From: JAADFF01 sp013153035
GTDB taxonomy: Bacteria > Coprothermobacterota > Coprothermobacteria > Coprothermobacterales > JAADFF01
NCBI GenBank assembly: GCA_026184435.1
Contig: CP046447.1
Direction: 5' to 3' (one strand)
DNA: 64,000 nt
Shown here: piece after piece, positions 8,267-16,266 of the stretch
Position numbering within the stretch: the first letter of the stretch is position 1
Layout of the letters: every line of letters begins with the position of its first letter
Notes under the pieces: model-generated
Seen by the model: the letters and a program-made list of their open reading frames with translations, nothing else
What the model was told of the DNA's origin: nothing
Databases searched by the model: none
Translations under genes and position numbers: made by a program

Positions 8267-9109
8267 GTGCTATCTATTGTTGTTGATGGTACAGCAGATG
8301 TGCCGCCACATTTGAAAGATGTTATTACTACTGTACCGTTATATGTGGTGTTTAGGGGGAAAAGTCATAAGGCAACAGAAGAGCTACTTTCTGGTGAAAT
8401 AGAGCATATGCTCGTACCCGGAGAAATATCTACTAGTATGCCTACAGCATATGACTTTATGGAAGTTTTTCGGGCTTTACCTAAGCCTATACTGGTTGTA
8501 CATGTTAGTAAAAATATCAGCGGTACATACCGTGCAATTTATGCCGCTATTGACGAATTAGGGTATGAACAAGAGGTTATTCCCTTTGATACGCTTACTG
8601 CCGGTACAGGTATTGGACTTTACGCTTGGCTTGCCCATGAACTAGATAAGAATGGTAAGTCGATTGAGGAAATTATTTCGATATTAACAGAAATTAGAGA
8701 TAATCGGAAAGAGCATACGTACGCCGTTGTTGGTGATGTTAGATTTACCCTTAGTGGTGGACGTGTTTCCGGTCTTGCTGGAATGGCTGCTAGAGCTATG
8801 CGTATTATGATTACTATATCACCTGATGAGACGGGTACTTTAAAGGTCATTGGTAAATCATTTGGTAGAAAAAAAGCACTAAGATTGCTTCGTAAGCATA
8901 TGGCAGAAGCAATAGAGAGTGCCAAGAAGCCTCTTGTGGGCATATCCCACGCATGGTGTGATGAAGATGCACATCTGCTTAAAGATTATCTTCATGCACT
9001 TAGACCTGATGCCAAATTCTTTCTTACTACCATTAATGCAACGCTTATAGCACATGGTGGTAAGGGGACAATTGCTGCCTCCGTTCTTGATGCCTATCCC
9101 TACCTGTGA
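8267..9109 (+). CDS. DegV family fatty-acid-binding protein, copy 2
   Basis: 280 residues. The start at 8267 is GTG (M-L-S-I-V-V-D), with TTAGGGGGGATG upstream. It aligns with the preceding gene along its whole length: DGTADVPPHL, ISTSMPTAYDFMEV, HVSKNISGTYRA, FDTLTAGTGIG and GDVRFTLSGGRVSG in the same order, and near-identical tails (AHGGKGTLAVSVLDA versus AHGGKGTIAASVLDA). Like copy 1 it has Gly in place of the first Ser of the family motif. Two acyl-binding paralogues side by side may differ in chain preference, as reported for FakB1/FakB2; that is inference. Confidence 0.9.
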   Translation: MLSIVVDGTADVPPHLKDVITTVPLYVVFRGKSHKATEELLSGEIEHMLVPGEISTSMPTAYDFMEVFRALPKPILVVHVSKNISGTYRAIYAAIDELGYEQEVIPFDTLTAGTGIGLYAWLAHELDKNGKSIEEIISILTEIRDNRKEHTYAVVGDVRFTLSGGRVSGLAGMAARAMRIMITISPDETGTLKVIGKSFGRKKALRLLRKHMAEAIESAKKPLVGISHAWCDEDAHLLKDYLHALRPDAKFFLTTINATLIAHGGKGTIAASVLDAYPYL

Positions 9110-9154
9110 TACTTTTCTCATGCACCTTCGTATACATGTGTGGAGGTGGTAAAT

Positions 9155-9916
9155 ATGAAGGGCAAAAAGTGGTTGGTTATTACTGTAGTAGTAGGACTTT
9201 TTATGTTTGCATTAGGTGGCTATTGGGCTTTATCGTCTCAAAATGTTAGTGCTGATGTGTCGTGTACATCTACTACGGCAAGAGTTTCTGTTATTGGAGT
9301 AGCCAAACAAGATGTGACACCAGATAGAGCTGTGCTTACTGTCAATATTGTTGGTGAGGATAAAGATGCAAATAAGGCAATGGAGATTATGAAGGACAAT
9401 GCAAAGTATGTTATCGATATTGCCAAGGAGTATACAGAAGATAAGTATATTACTACCACAGGACTTAGTCTTAGACAAACAGGACATTGGGAGAAGGATA
9501 AATATATTTACGATAAGTTTGTAGCTTCTGAGGTCATAAAAATCGATGTACCTGTTGATAAAGTAGGTGAGCTTGCCGGAAAAATAACGGCTAATAGAGC
9601 CGAAAATGTGAGACTCTCTGGTATTTCTTTCTATTACACAAAGGCAGATGAGGTAAGGAAGAACCTTTTGGAAAAAGCCATTCTTGATGCTAAAGATAAT
9701 GCTATCCGCTTAGTGAAACCACTTGGAGCAGAACATATATCGCTTGTTTCTGTTTCTTATGGTGGTTATACACCTGTTGATAATGGAATTCGATATGCCA
9801 CTGTAGAAAAAGGCGGATCTGAAAATGTACCTATATCTGCTGGCTCTCAGACTATTTCTGTTCATGTTAGTGCTGTATTCGAGTCTGGCCCTGTGTGTAC
9901 TGCTATTGATAAGTAA
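9155..9916 (+). CDS. Exported SIMPL-domain (DUF541) protein
   Basis: 253 residues from ATG 9155 with GGAGGTGG upstream. An N-terminal hydrophobic segment (about 6-25) acts as signal peptide or anchor. The rest is a SIMPL domain: VSVIGVAKQDVTPDRAVLTV at the start, VDVPVDK-type strand with EVIKIDVPVDKVGELAGKI, the LLEKAILDAKDNAIRLVKPLG block and SVSYGG near the end. SIMPL proteins (BP26/YggE type) form large periplasmic or surface rings and their biochemical role is poorly known. It ends at a strong terminator and is probably the last gene of this transcript. Confidence 0.85.
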   Translation: MKGKKWLVITVVVGLFMFALGGYWALSSQNVSADVSCTSTTARVSVIGVAKQDVTPDRAVLTVNIVGEDKDANKAMEIMKDNAKYVIDIAKEYTEDKYITTTGLSLRQTGHWEKDKYIYDKFVASEVIKIDVPVDKVGELAGKITANRAENVRLSGISFYYTKADEVRKNLLEKAILDAKDNAIRLVKPLGAEHISLVSVSYGGYTPVDNGIRYATVEKGGSENVPISAGSQTISVHVSAVFESGPVCTAIDK

Positions 9917-9936
9917 GGCGATACATATGCAATTAC

Positions 9937-9964
9937 AAAAAGGGGCGCATATGTGCCCCTTTTT
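9937..9964 (+). terminator. Intrinsic terminator after the SIMPL gene
   Basis: AAAAAGGGGC - GCATATGT - GCCCCTTTTT: GC-rich stem with a T tract, 20 bases after the stop codon. Confidence 0.9.
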
Positions 9965-10008
9965 GTTTTGTTTGGTGTTATTCTATATTAAGTAAGGAGG
10001 GTGATAAA

Positions 10009-10416
10009 GTGGACTTTAAACAGGGTGTCTTTCAAAGGTTTGCTGCTGGGGAGTGGCTTGTTTATCATTTTTCTTGTGACTTAGAGTCTATTTATGGTGA
10101 CGGAATATGGAGTGAGGTTAAGTTCTTTTCTATAAAACATGCAAAGCGAATTACAGATATTATTGTTTCTATGGGGATAAGACCTCTGCCACCTAGTATG
10201 TGGCATTTATATAGTCCTGCGCCCCCTATAAAGTGGTATGATTCTTTATCAGATGAGAAAGTTGCGTTTGATGAATTATATGAGGTGGTTGTAGGGTTTT
10301 CGGAATTTTATGCCAGGGCAATTAATCGATATCAATTTAATGAAGATTTTCTCATTAGACATAAGGAAGATTGGGATAAGGTAAAAAAGAGAATGCGTAA
10401 TCTCATGGGGAGGTGA
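10009..10416 (+). CDS. Hypothetical protein, 135 aa
   Basis: GTG start 8 bases after AAGGAGG. No family recognised. The sequence is soluble, mixed alpha/beta in the first half and helical and basic at the end (KEDWDKVKKRMRNLMGR). It contains a Pro-rich turn, RPLPPSMWHLYSPAPPIKWY. Its last codons overlap the SD of the PfkB-like gene, so the two are translationally close and very probably co-transcribed with the CBS protein after them. It is first in this transcript after the terminator. Confidence 0.6.
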   Translation: MDFKQGVFQRFAAGEWLVYHFSCDLESIYGDGIWSEVKFFSIKHAKRITDIIVSMGIRPLPPSMWHLYSPAPPIKWYDSLSDEKVAFDELYEVVVGFSEFYARAINRYQFNEDFLIRHKEDWDKVKKRMRNLMGR

Positions 10417-10421
10417 AGAGT

Positions 10422-11363
10422 GTGGTAATCTGTGTAACACTAAATCCGGCTATTGATGCCTATCTTGAGGTGAAAAAATTGATTCCGGGTTCTTTTCATA
10501 GAACCGAAAAAGAAATATATAGTCCCGGTGGTAAGGGTTTTATTGCTGCTGAAATTCTCATGAAGCTGGGTTATAGCGATGTACTTTCTACCGGCTTGCT
10601 TGCAGGTAGAAACGGTCTGGCATGGGAAGATTCTGCAACTCAGAGGGGAGTGCCTGGTTCCTATGTCTATATTCATAACGGCAATACCCGTAGAAATATC
10701 CAGATTGTTGATCTTACAGAGAGTACTGTCACAAGTATTGGTACTAAGGGTCCTGAAGCATCGCCTCAGGATATAGAAAAGTTGAAAAAGAGGCTAAGAC
10801 CTCATCTCGGTAGGGCAGAGTGGATATTGTTTGGAGGTTCTTTGCCTAGTGGTTTATCTCCTGATACATACTATGAGCTAATTAAATATTTTAACGGACT
10901 TGGTAAGAAGACAGTTATCAATGCCACTATCGAATATCTTCCTCGAGCTGCCGATGCTATTCCATTTATGCTTGTTGAAGATCCTAAAGAGGGAGAAGAG
11001 CACTTTGGGGATATAGAGGTTCATTCACTTGAAGATGAAATCAAACTGGCCAAATCCTTAATGGATAGAGGTATTCAGGTTGTTAGTTTGTCATGGCAGG
11101 TTATTCATAATGTCATTGGTATATATGGCAATGTCTACCATGTGCATCTTGTTGATCCTCACATATTCTCAGTTGTTGGTGCAAACAGTGCTCTTACTGC
11201 TGGTCTTATTCATGCCATTATTTCTGGTATGGAAGGTCCCGATATAGCTAAGCATGCCGTGGCAACAGCTTATGCTGTGGCAACCAAGCTGGAGCCCGAT
11301 ATTGATGGTATTGTTCAGGTACAGAAAGTGTACGAGTATGTAGAAGTTGAGAAGGTACTCTAA
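10422..11363 (+). CDS. PfkB-family sugar kinase homologue lacking the catalytic Asp
   Basis: 313 residues; GTG 10422 lies 7 bases after GGGGAGGTG, whereas the in-frame GTG 10413 sits inside that SD. The overall match is to 1-phosphofructokinase/tagatose-6-phosphate kinases: TLNPAIDAYLEV at the N terminus, SPGGKGFIAAEIL, FGGSLPSGLSPDTYYELI. However the anion-hole/catalytic motif, normally GAGDS, reads VVGANSALTAGL: one residue is missing and the catalytic base Asp is Asn. GGKGxN has Ile for Asn, and the usual xDTS strand reads INATIE. The gene is full length without frameshift, so this looks like a maintained non-kinase or divergent enzyme. It overlaps or abuts its neighbours (135-aa protein, CBS protein). 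Confidence 0.82.
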   Translation: MVICVTLNPAIDAYLEVKKLIPGSFHRTEKEIYSPGGKGFIAAEILMKLGYSDVLSTGLLAGRNGLAWEDSATQRGVPGSYVYIHNGNTRRNIQIVDLTESTVTSIGTKGPEASPQDIEKLKKRLRPHLGRAEWILFGGSLPSGLSPDTYYELIKYFNGLGKKTVINATIEYLPRAADAIPFMLVEDPKEGEEHFGDIEVHSLEDEIKLAKSLMDRGIQVVSLSWQVIHNVIGIYGNVYHVHLVDPHIFSVVGANSALTAGLIHAIISGMEGPDIAKHAVATAYAVATKLEPDIDGIVQVQKVYEYVEVEKVL

Positions 11364-11376
11364 GGGGGTGAGTATA

Positions 11377-11850
11377 GTGCTTGTAAAAGACATATACATT
11401 AGAGACCTAACAGCAATTACCGATGATATGACTGTCAGAGAGGCTATCGAAATACTTTATACACATCGTCTACCGGGTGTTCCTTTGGTTGACGAGGATT
11501 TCAGGGTTATAGGTTATGTTAGTGGTTCATCAATATCCGATGTCATTATTCCGGATTATGTTAAAAGGCTGGTTAGTACTTCTTATTTTCCTGATATAGG
11601 TATATTGGCCAAAGAATTGGCAAGCATTATGGATAGCCCTGTTAGTGAGGTAAAGAAGTGGACTCCGGTTGTAGAAGAAGAAGATACAGACCTTACAGCC
11701 TTAAAGCTTATGCTTGAGCATCATAGAAATGTACTACCTGTTGTTGATGAGGAAAATAGACTTCGTGGCGTTATTACGAAGGAGGCTATACTATCGGCCA
11801 TTGTTCATATGATTGATAATGAGACGAATCAAGAAGAGGAAGAGAAATAA
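11377..11850 (+). CDS. CBS-domain pair protein
   Basis: 157 residues. GTG 11377 has GGGGGTG six bases upstream; the start is 14 bases after the PfkB homologue. Two CBS motifs: residues about 1-60 (MTVREAIEILYTHRLPGVPLVDED, RVIGYVSGSSI) and about 95-150 (TDLTALKLMLEHHRNVLPVVDEENRLRGVITKEAIL). CBS pairs bind adenine nucleotides and regulate partner proteins. The stretch between them (TSYFPDIGILAKELASIM) is longer than usual. It ends in an acidic tail (NQEEEEK). Its partner is not known; the adjacent pseudo-kinase and the ion/anion permease are candidates by position. Confidence 0.88.
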   Translation: MLVKDIYIRDLTAITDDMTVREAIEILYTHRLPGVPLVDEDFRVIGYVSGSSISDVIIPDYVKRLVSTSYFPDIGILAKELASIMDSPVSEVKKWTPVVEEEDTDLTALKLMLEHHRNVLPVVDEENRLRGVITKEAILSAIVHMIDNETNQEEEEK

Positions 11851-11886
11851 GCTTAATTTCTAGCAAGGGTTGGGGAGGGAACTACC

Positions 11887-13191
11887 ATGCATATAACATT
11901 TACCGTTGCTGTAATTGCACTTTTTGCCCTAGTTTATGTTTTCTTGATGACTGATATCAGACATAGAACAGCTGTGGCTATGCTTGGTGCTGCCGCCACC
12001 ATTTTTGTGGCAGAGGTGTTTTATGGTAATACAGAGGATTTCTGGTCTTTTATAGATTTTGAAACGCTTGCCCTGCTTATGGGCATGATGATTATAGTGG
12101 GTATCTTAGCCCATAGTGGATTCTTTGAATATCTTGGTGTTAGAACACTTCAGTTGTCGAAAGGAGACCCTGTAAAATTTTTCTTTGGTATGTTCTTTCT
12201 TACGGCATTTACATCGGCATTCCTCGATAATGTTACTACTGTTCTTCTTATGACCCCTCTTGTTTTATATGTTACTGCAATTCTTGAGATAGACCCTATG
12301 CCGTTTTTACTTGGTGAAATTATGGCATCTAATATTGGTGGTACGGCAACCCTTATTGGTGATCCTCCAAACATTATGATTGGTACAGGTGCAGGATTGT
12401 CTTTTATTCAATTTATAAAGTATGAAACTCCCATTAGTATCCTCAATGTCATTATGGCAGCGTTCTTTATATATTTCATATTCAAGGATAAATTTACACT
12501 TAAGCATCCTGATGGAGTAGAGGAAAAGATAAAAGGGTTTGAACCTGATAAGGCTATAAAGAACAGATATCTTATGCGTGCAGGACTTGCCATATTGTTA
12601 TTTGTTATTGTTCTATTTTTCGTTTCCGATATTATAGGGGTTTCGGAGGCAGTGGTTGCCTTGCTTGGTGGTTCTTTAGCACTGTTCCTTGTTATAGATC
12701 ATGAGACGGTTGAGAAGGTTGTTATGCAGGTAGAGTGGACGACCCTTCTATTTTTTATGTCTTTGTTTATCATCGTTGGATATTTAGACTCTACAGGCGT
12801 GCTAGATATGGTAGCCCAGTGGATGGTTAAGGTGAGTGGTGGAGACAAAGTTGTTCTCGTTATGGTTATATTATGGGGTTCTGCCGTTATTAGTGCGTTT
12901 GTTGATAATATTCCCTTTACTGCCACGATGATACCGGTTATAAGTTCTCTAATTGCAAGAGATCCATCCCTCAATACCCACAATGTACTATGGTGGGCAC
13001 TGTCTATGGGAGCATGTCTTGGCGGTAATGGTACTGTTATTGGTGCTTCTGCTAATGTTGTCGTTAGTGGTATTGCTAAGAAAAATGGTATAGATATCAA
13101 TTTCAAGAATTATGCTAAAGTAGGAGCTCCTGTAACAATATTTATACTGATTATTAGTAGTGTGTATTTGTATTTCCTGGCTACCTTGTAA
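11887..13191 (+). CDS. ArsB/NhaD-type (IT superfamily) permease
   Basis: 434 residues, ATG after GGGGAGGGAACTACC. About 11-12 membrane helices. Two inverted halves carry the family hairpin motifs: SAFLDNVTTVLLMTPLVLYV with NIGGTATLIGDPPNIMIG in the first, and SAFVDNIPFTATMIP with GNGTVIGASANVV in the second. This pattern is that of ArsB/NhaD/citrate transporter-like proteins. The substrate could be Na+/H+, arsenite or a dicarboxylate. No arsR/arsC is near, so arsenic is not indicated. It follows the CBS gene, which might regulate it, and ends at a terminator. Confidence 0.87.
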   Translation: MHITFTVAVIALFALVYVFLMTDIRHRTAVAMLGAAATIFVAEVFYGNTEDFWSFIDFETLALLMGMMIIVGILAHSGFFEYLGVRTLQLSKGDPVKFFFGMFFLTAFTSAFLDNVTTVLLMTPLVLYVTAILEIDPMPFLLGEIMASNIGGTATLIGDPPNIMIGTGAGLSFIQFIKYETPISILNVIMAAFFIYFIFKDKFTLKHPDGVEEKIKGFEPDKAIKNRYLMRAGLAILLFVIVLFFVSDIIGVSEAVVALLGGSLALFLVIDHETVEKVVMQVEWTTLLFFMSLFIIVGYLDSTGVLDMVAQWMVKVSGGDKVVLVMVILWGSAVISAFVDNIPFTATMIPVISSLIARDPSLNTHNVLWWALSMGACLGGNGTVIGASANVVVSGIAKKNGIDINFKNYAKVGAPVTIFILIISSVYLYFLATL

Positions 13192-13212
13192 GAAGTGGAT
13201 ACATTTCTTATT

Positions 13213-13241
13213 AAAAGAGGGGAGGTTTGTGCCTCCCCTTT
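13213..13241. terminator. Bidirectional terminator between convergent genes
   Basis: AAAAGAGGGGAGG - TTTGT - GCCTCCCCTTT. A strong stem with A and T tracts on either side, between the permease (plus) and the lipoprotein gene (minus). Confidence 0.8.
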
Positions 13242-13264
13242 CTGTGTTTTGTGGGTAAGTGATA

Positions 13265-14368
13265 TTATCGCTTGGCTGTGATATCCCACCATTTAATGTC
13301 ATCTTGAGATATAAATATACGATTGATGGTAGGTGTTGCTGTATCAAGATGTATTTCTCCAATGGTGTAGGAGTAAATGGTCTTTTCTTTAATTGCTCCT
13401 ATGCCAAATATCTTGCCATCTACAATGCGTAGATCAGAGTATCTAACTCCTGATGCTGTTTGCACCAATGAGCCGTCAAGGTTATAGATTTTGATTGTTG
13501 CTTTGCCTATCTTGAATCCCCATACAAGGAGTTTTTGACTACTGTTATCAACCCATAATCCTTCTGATGGCACTGTTTTTAATGGATATGTGAGAGATAA
13601 AGAACCTGTGCTTGAGTTAAATACCCATACACCACTTTTACCCAGTAAATAGACAGTGTGTGTATTACTATCAATATAGGCCACTTTGTAAGGTGGATGT
13701 ATACCCTGTGAGATAACTGCGTCGAAATCTCCATTCTCCTTATACTTGGAAATGATTTTTTCGTTTCCTTTAGCATCTCTATATACCAGTGCCTCATCAG
13801 GGGCTCCGTTTGAACCAACGTATACTATACTTCCATCATCTCCGATGGCGGCGATCCATTTTATGGAGTCATAAAGTTTACCCTTGTTAATAAGAGAAAT
13901 ATTGAGTTTCGTGGGGTTTTTAAGAATATTGTCAGTGTCCAATATGATGAACAGGTTATTACCTGTTGCTATACCATCTGGCCAAACATGGATTGCCAGT
14001 TTTTTTCTTCCGGGGGAAATAAGCATGCCAATCATTGTGCCAAATTGGTCTGGGGTAATAAGCTTCACCGTCCTGTCGGTTTTTATGTTTTTGTATATCA
14101 GTTCAGGATTATCCATTTGTGCTGTTTGACGGAGATAGACAAATGCTTCTTGATTGAGAAGTAAGCCATAAAGCCCGTCGTCTATTTTCTTGATTGTATT
14201 GCCGTATACATAGTACATGGGACTTGTTAATTTGCCGGGAACATCAAGTGTAATGAACATGGCATATGGTGAAGGGTTAGCCAAATCTGCGGTAGGAATA
14301 CTGGAACATGATACGAGTAAGAAAGATATGGCTATTAGCAAGATGATAGCTTTTATTGTATGTTTCAT
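13265..14368 (-). CDS. Lipoprotein, probable beta-propeller-like
   Basis: 367 residues. The N terminus MKHTIKAIILLIAISFLLVSCSS is a lipoprotein signal with lipobox LVSC, so it should be anchored outside the membrane. The body is rich in short beta strands spaced about 40 residues apart (IVYVGSNG, VAYIDSNTHTVYLLGKSGVWVFN, LLVWGFKIGKATIKIYNLDG, IVDGKIFGIGAI), which suggests a WD/PQQ-like propeller. I do not recognise a specific family. ATG follows GGAGGTGAGA. It is a single minus-strand gene between two plus-strand groups. Confidence 0.7.
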   Translation of the reverse strand: MKHTIKAIILLIAISFLLVSCSSIPTADLANPSPYAMFITLDVPGKLTSPMYYVYGNTIKKIDDGLYGLLLNQEAFVYLRQTAQMDNPELIYKNIKTDRTVKLITPDQFGTMIGMLISPGRKKLAIHVWPDGIATGNNLFIILDTDNILKNPTKLNISLINKGKLYDSIKWIAAIGDDGSIVYVGSNGAPDEALVYRDAKGNEKIISKYKENGDFDAVISQGIHPPYKVAYIDSNTHTVYLLGKSGVWVFNSSTGSLSLTYPLKTVPSEGLWVDNSSQKLLVWGFKIGKATIKIYNLDGSLVQTASGVRYSDLRIVDGKIFGIGAIKEKTIYSYTIGEIHLDTATPTINRIFISQDDIKWWDITAKR

Positions 14369-14454
14369 ATTCTCACCTCCTGCTGTTTATTTTACATTAC
14401 CTGTAGCCCTTTGCTTAGGTATAATTTATATAGATACTATTTAGGGAGGTAGCC

Positions 14455-15096
14455 GTGAAACTACGATGGAATAATGTGGTTGATAAAGACGATGTGCTTC
14501 TTGTGACATTTGTTTTAGATGGAATAGAATACACGATTCTTGGTGTTGTTCAGAGAAAAACAGCTATAGAGATTGATATAAAACTCTTTAATCCACCTCT
14601 TACAGATATCCCTGATGGTACTGAGGCGTATGTTATTGTTTCTAAACCTACAGGTTCTTATTTGTTCAATGGCTTTATTCGCTTATATATCTTGTCTCAA
14701 GGCCTAATGGTACTTGTTCCTGTTGGTTCTGTAGTTTATTGGGACAGGAGGAAAATGAAGCGCTTCAATGTAAGACTTCGTACAGAAATAGCATGGGGCG
14801 ATAGAGATGAAGAGTTTGTGGCGATGCTTGAAGATATGAACGTTTTTGGTGCCAAGGTGAGTATTAGCAAAGAGCAGTTTATATTCTGGAATGTTGGTTT
14901 TGAAGAACCTCTTGGTAAAGAGGGGATGCTGTTTATTGTCGTTCCTTACAAAGGCGAAATTGTATCATTTGTGGTGAGATTTTTTGTGAAATGGGTAAGA
15001 CAAACAGATAAAGATGTATATATGGGACTGGAATTCATCATTTCCAATGATGACGTTAAGCAGTATCTTGAATATTTCTCTCGCATACTATTTTGA
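14455..15096 (+). CDS. PilZ-domain protein with YcgR-like N-terminal domain
   Basis: 213 residues, GTG start after GGGAGGTAGCC. N-terminal beta domain of about 100 residues (DDVLLVTFVLDG...) followed by a PilZ domain from about 100. The c-di-GMP motif RxxxR is present (RRKMKRFNV). The second motif reads DMNVFGA, with Asn replacing the Ser of D/NxSxxG, a change often tolerated in part. It is 24 bases upstream of a second PilZ gene; both probably answer c-di-GMP in motility, adhesion or secretion. No diguanylate cyclase is in the window. Confidence 0.82.
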   Translation: MKLRWNNVVDKDDVLLVTFVLDGIEYTILGVVQRKTAIEIDIKLFNPPLTDIPDGTEAYVIVSKPTGSYLFNGFIRLYILSQGLMVLVPVGSVVYWDRRKMKRFNVRLRTEIAWGDRDEEFVAMLEDMNVFGAKVSISKEQFIFWNVGFEEPLGKEGMLFIVVPYKGEIVSFVVRFFVKWVRQTDKDVYMGLEFIISNDDVKQYLEYFSRILF

Positions 15097-15120
15097 GTTG
15101 CTTCTAGGGGGGTATGTACC

Positions 15121-15726
15121 GTGATAGATTATGTGCCATGGCGTAATATTATGCTTCCTGATTCTATTATTGTCATGAAGAGTGCTGGTAGAGATGGTGG
15201 TATGACTGTTGGTCTTATTGATAAGGTGGGAAGAAAAACGGTTGGTATCAAGCTTCTTTCAGATTGGGATATAGGTAGTAATCAGATAGATATATCTGTT
15301 GCAACAGATAGCGGTTTGTATTCTATTCCCGCGGAAGTAAAAAAGGTTAATCTTGTTGATGGAGGTGGTTATGTTACATTGATACCTCTTTCACAAGCGG
15401 CAAAGATTGATAAACGCAAGGCAGAGAGATATTCTATAGCTCTTCCTGTACTGTTTAAGCCTGTTGGTGGCGATACCTTTTATGAAGGTATTATGGATGA
15501 TATATCATGGGCTGGATGTCGAATTATTTGGTCTTCGCCTGATGATATACATCTTGGTAAGATTATCTTGCGTATCAAAGTTGGTAAAAAGGTAGAAGAT
15601 ATATTAGGTCGAGTTGTTTGGCGGAGAAGAGGTGAGGAAAAAGACATCTTAGGTGTGGAGTTCTTAGAACACACATCTAAGTTATTTCGAGTTTTTTCTG
15701 ATATAGTAGAAACGGAAAACAAATAA
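15121..15726 (+). CDS. PilZ-domain protein, canonical c-di-GMP motifs
   Basis: 201 residues, GTG start after GGGGGGTATGTACC. An N-terminal YcgR-like beta domain is followed by a PilZ domain with both motifs intact: RKAER (RxxxR) at about residue 101 and DDISWAGCRI (DxSxxG) about 28 residues later, then ILRIKVG, RVVWRR and GVEFLE strands. It should bind c-di-GMP. It follows a more divergent PilZ gene and precedes, by 15 bases, the AAA-associated domain gene of an ABC system, so all may share one transcript. Confidence 0.9.
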   Translation: MIDYVPWRNIMLPDSIIVMKSAGRDGGMTVGLIDKVGRKTVGIKLLSDWDIGSNQIDISVATDSGLYSIPAEVKKVNLVDGGGYVTLIPLSQAAKIDKRKAERYSIALPVLFKPVGGDTFYEGIMDDISWAGCRIIWSSPDDIHLGKIILRIKVGKKVEDILGRVVWRRRGEEKDILGVEFLEHTSKLFRVFSDIVETENK

Positions 15727-15741
15727 TTTGGAGGGGTGAAA

Positions 15742-16230
15742 ATGGACGGTTTGCCACGATCAGATGTGGGACATGTTTTGGGGCTCTTGGAAATACTGTT
15801 AGATGAAAATGGAGTAATGGATGCGTATAAATTGTCAACAGAAGAACATTTGTCTCTTGATGAAATCTTAGCTATCATAGAAACTGCTAAGTCGTTTGGC
15901 TTTGTAAGAGTTGAAAAGGGAGATGTTATCCTTACAGAACTAGGCAAGAGATTTGCAGAGGCAGACCTACAGACGCGAAAAAAAATACTTAGGGAAGTAT
16001 TGGAGAATCATCCAGTTTACCAGAAGATATTGTCTGTTCTTAGGGGGGTGCCCGATAACTGTATAGATAGAGAGGAATTTGATAAATTGATAAGCTCCGA
16101 TCTTACGGAAGAAGAGGAAGATATCATTAGTAAAAATGTTCTTGATTGGGGACGTTTTGCTGAAATCATATGGTATGACGGCGACGAAGATGAAGTATGC
16201 CTTGAAACAGAAGAGGATGAACAGCCGTGA
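15742..16230 (+). CDS. Stand-alone AAA-associated C-terminal domain protein
   Basis: 162 residues from ATG 15742 with GGAGGGGTG upstream. It resembles the domain (PF09821 type, 'AAA-associated') that normally forms the C-terminal 120-150 residues of nitrate/sulfonate-type ABC ATPases: VLGLLEILLDENGVMDAYKL, LDEILAIIETAKSFGFV, GDVILTELGKRFAEAD, RKKILREVL. Here it is a separate gene, followed by the permease and then a 257-residue ATPase without this domain. The tail is strongly acidic (GDEDEVCLETEEDEQP). A regulatory role for the importer is inferred. Confidence 0.75.
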   Translation: MDGLPRSDVGHVLGLLEILLDENGVMDAYKLSTEEHLSLDEILAIIETAKSFGFVRVEKGDVILTELGKRFAEADLQTRKKILREVLENHPVYQKILSVLRGVPDNCIDREEFDKLISSDLTEEEEDIISKNVLDWGRFAEIIWYDGDEDEVCLETEEDEQP

Positions 16231-16266
16231 AGAATGATGATAAACCGTCAGGGAGGTATGTAAGTA

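Noticed and set aside
11887..13191. Arsenic resistance operon
   Set aside because: The permease has ArsB-like hairpins, but there is no arsR, arsC or arsA nearby; NhaD or anion permease fits as well.
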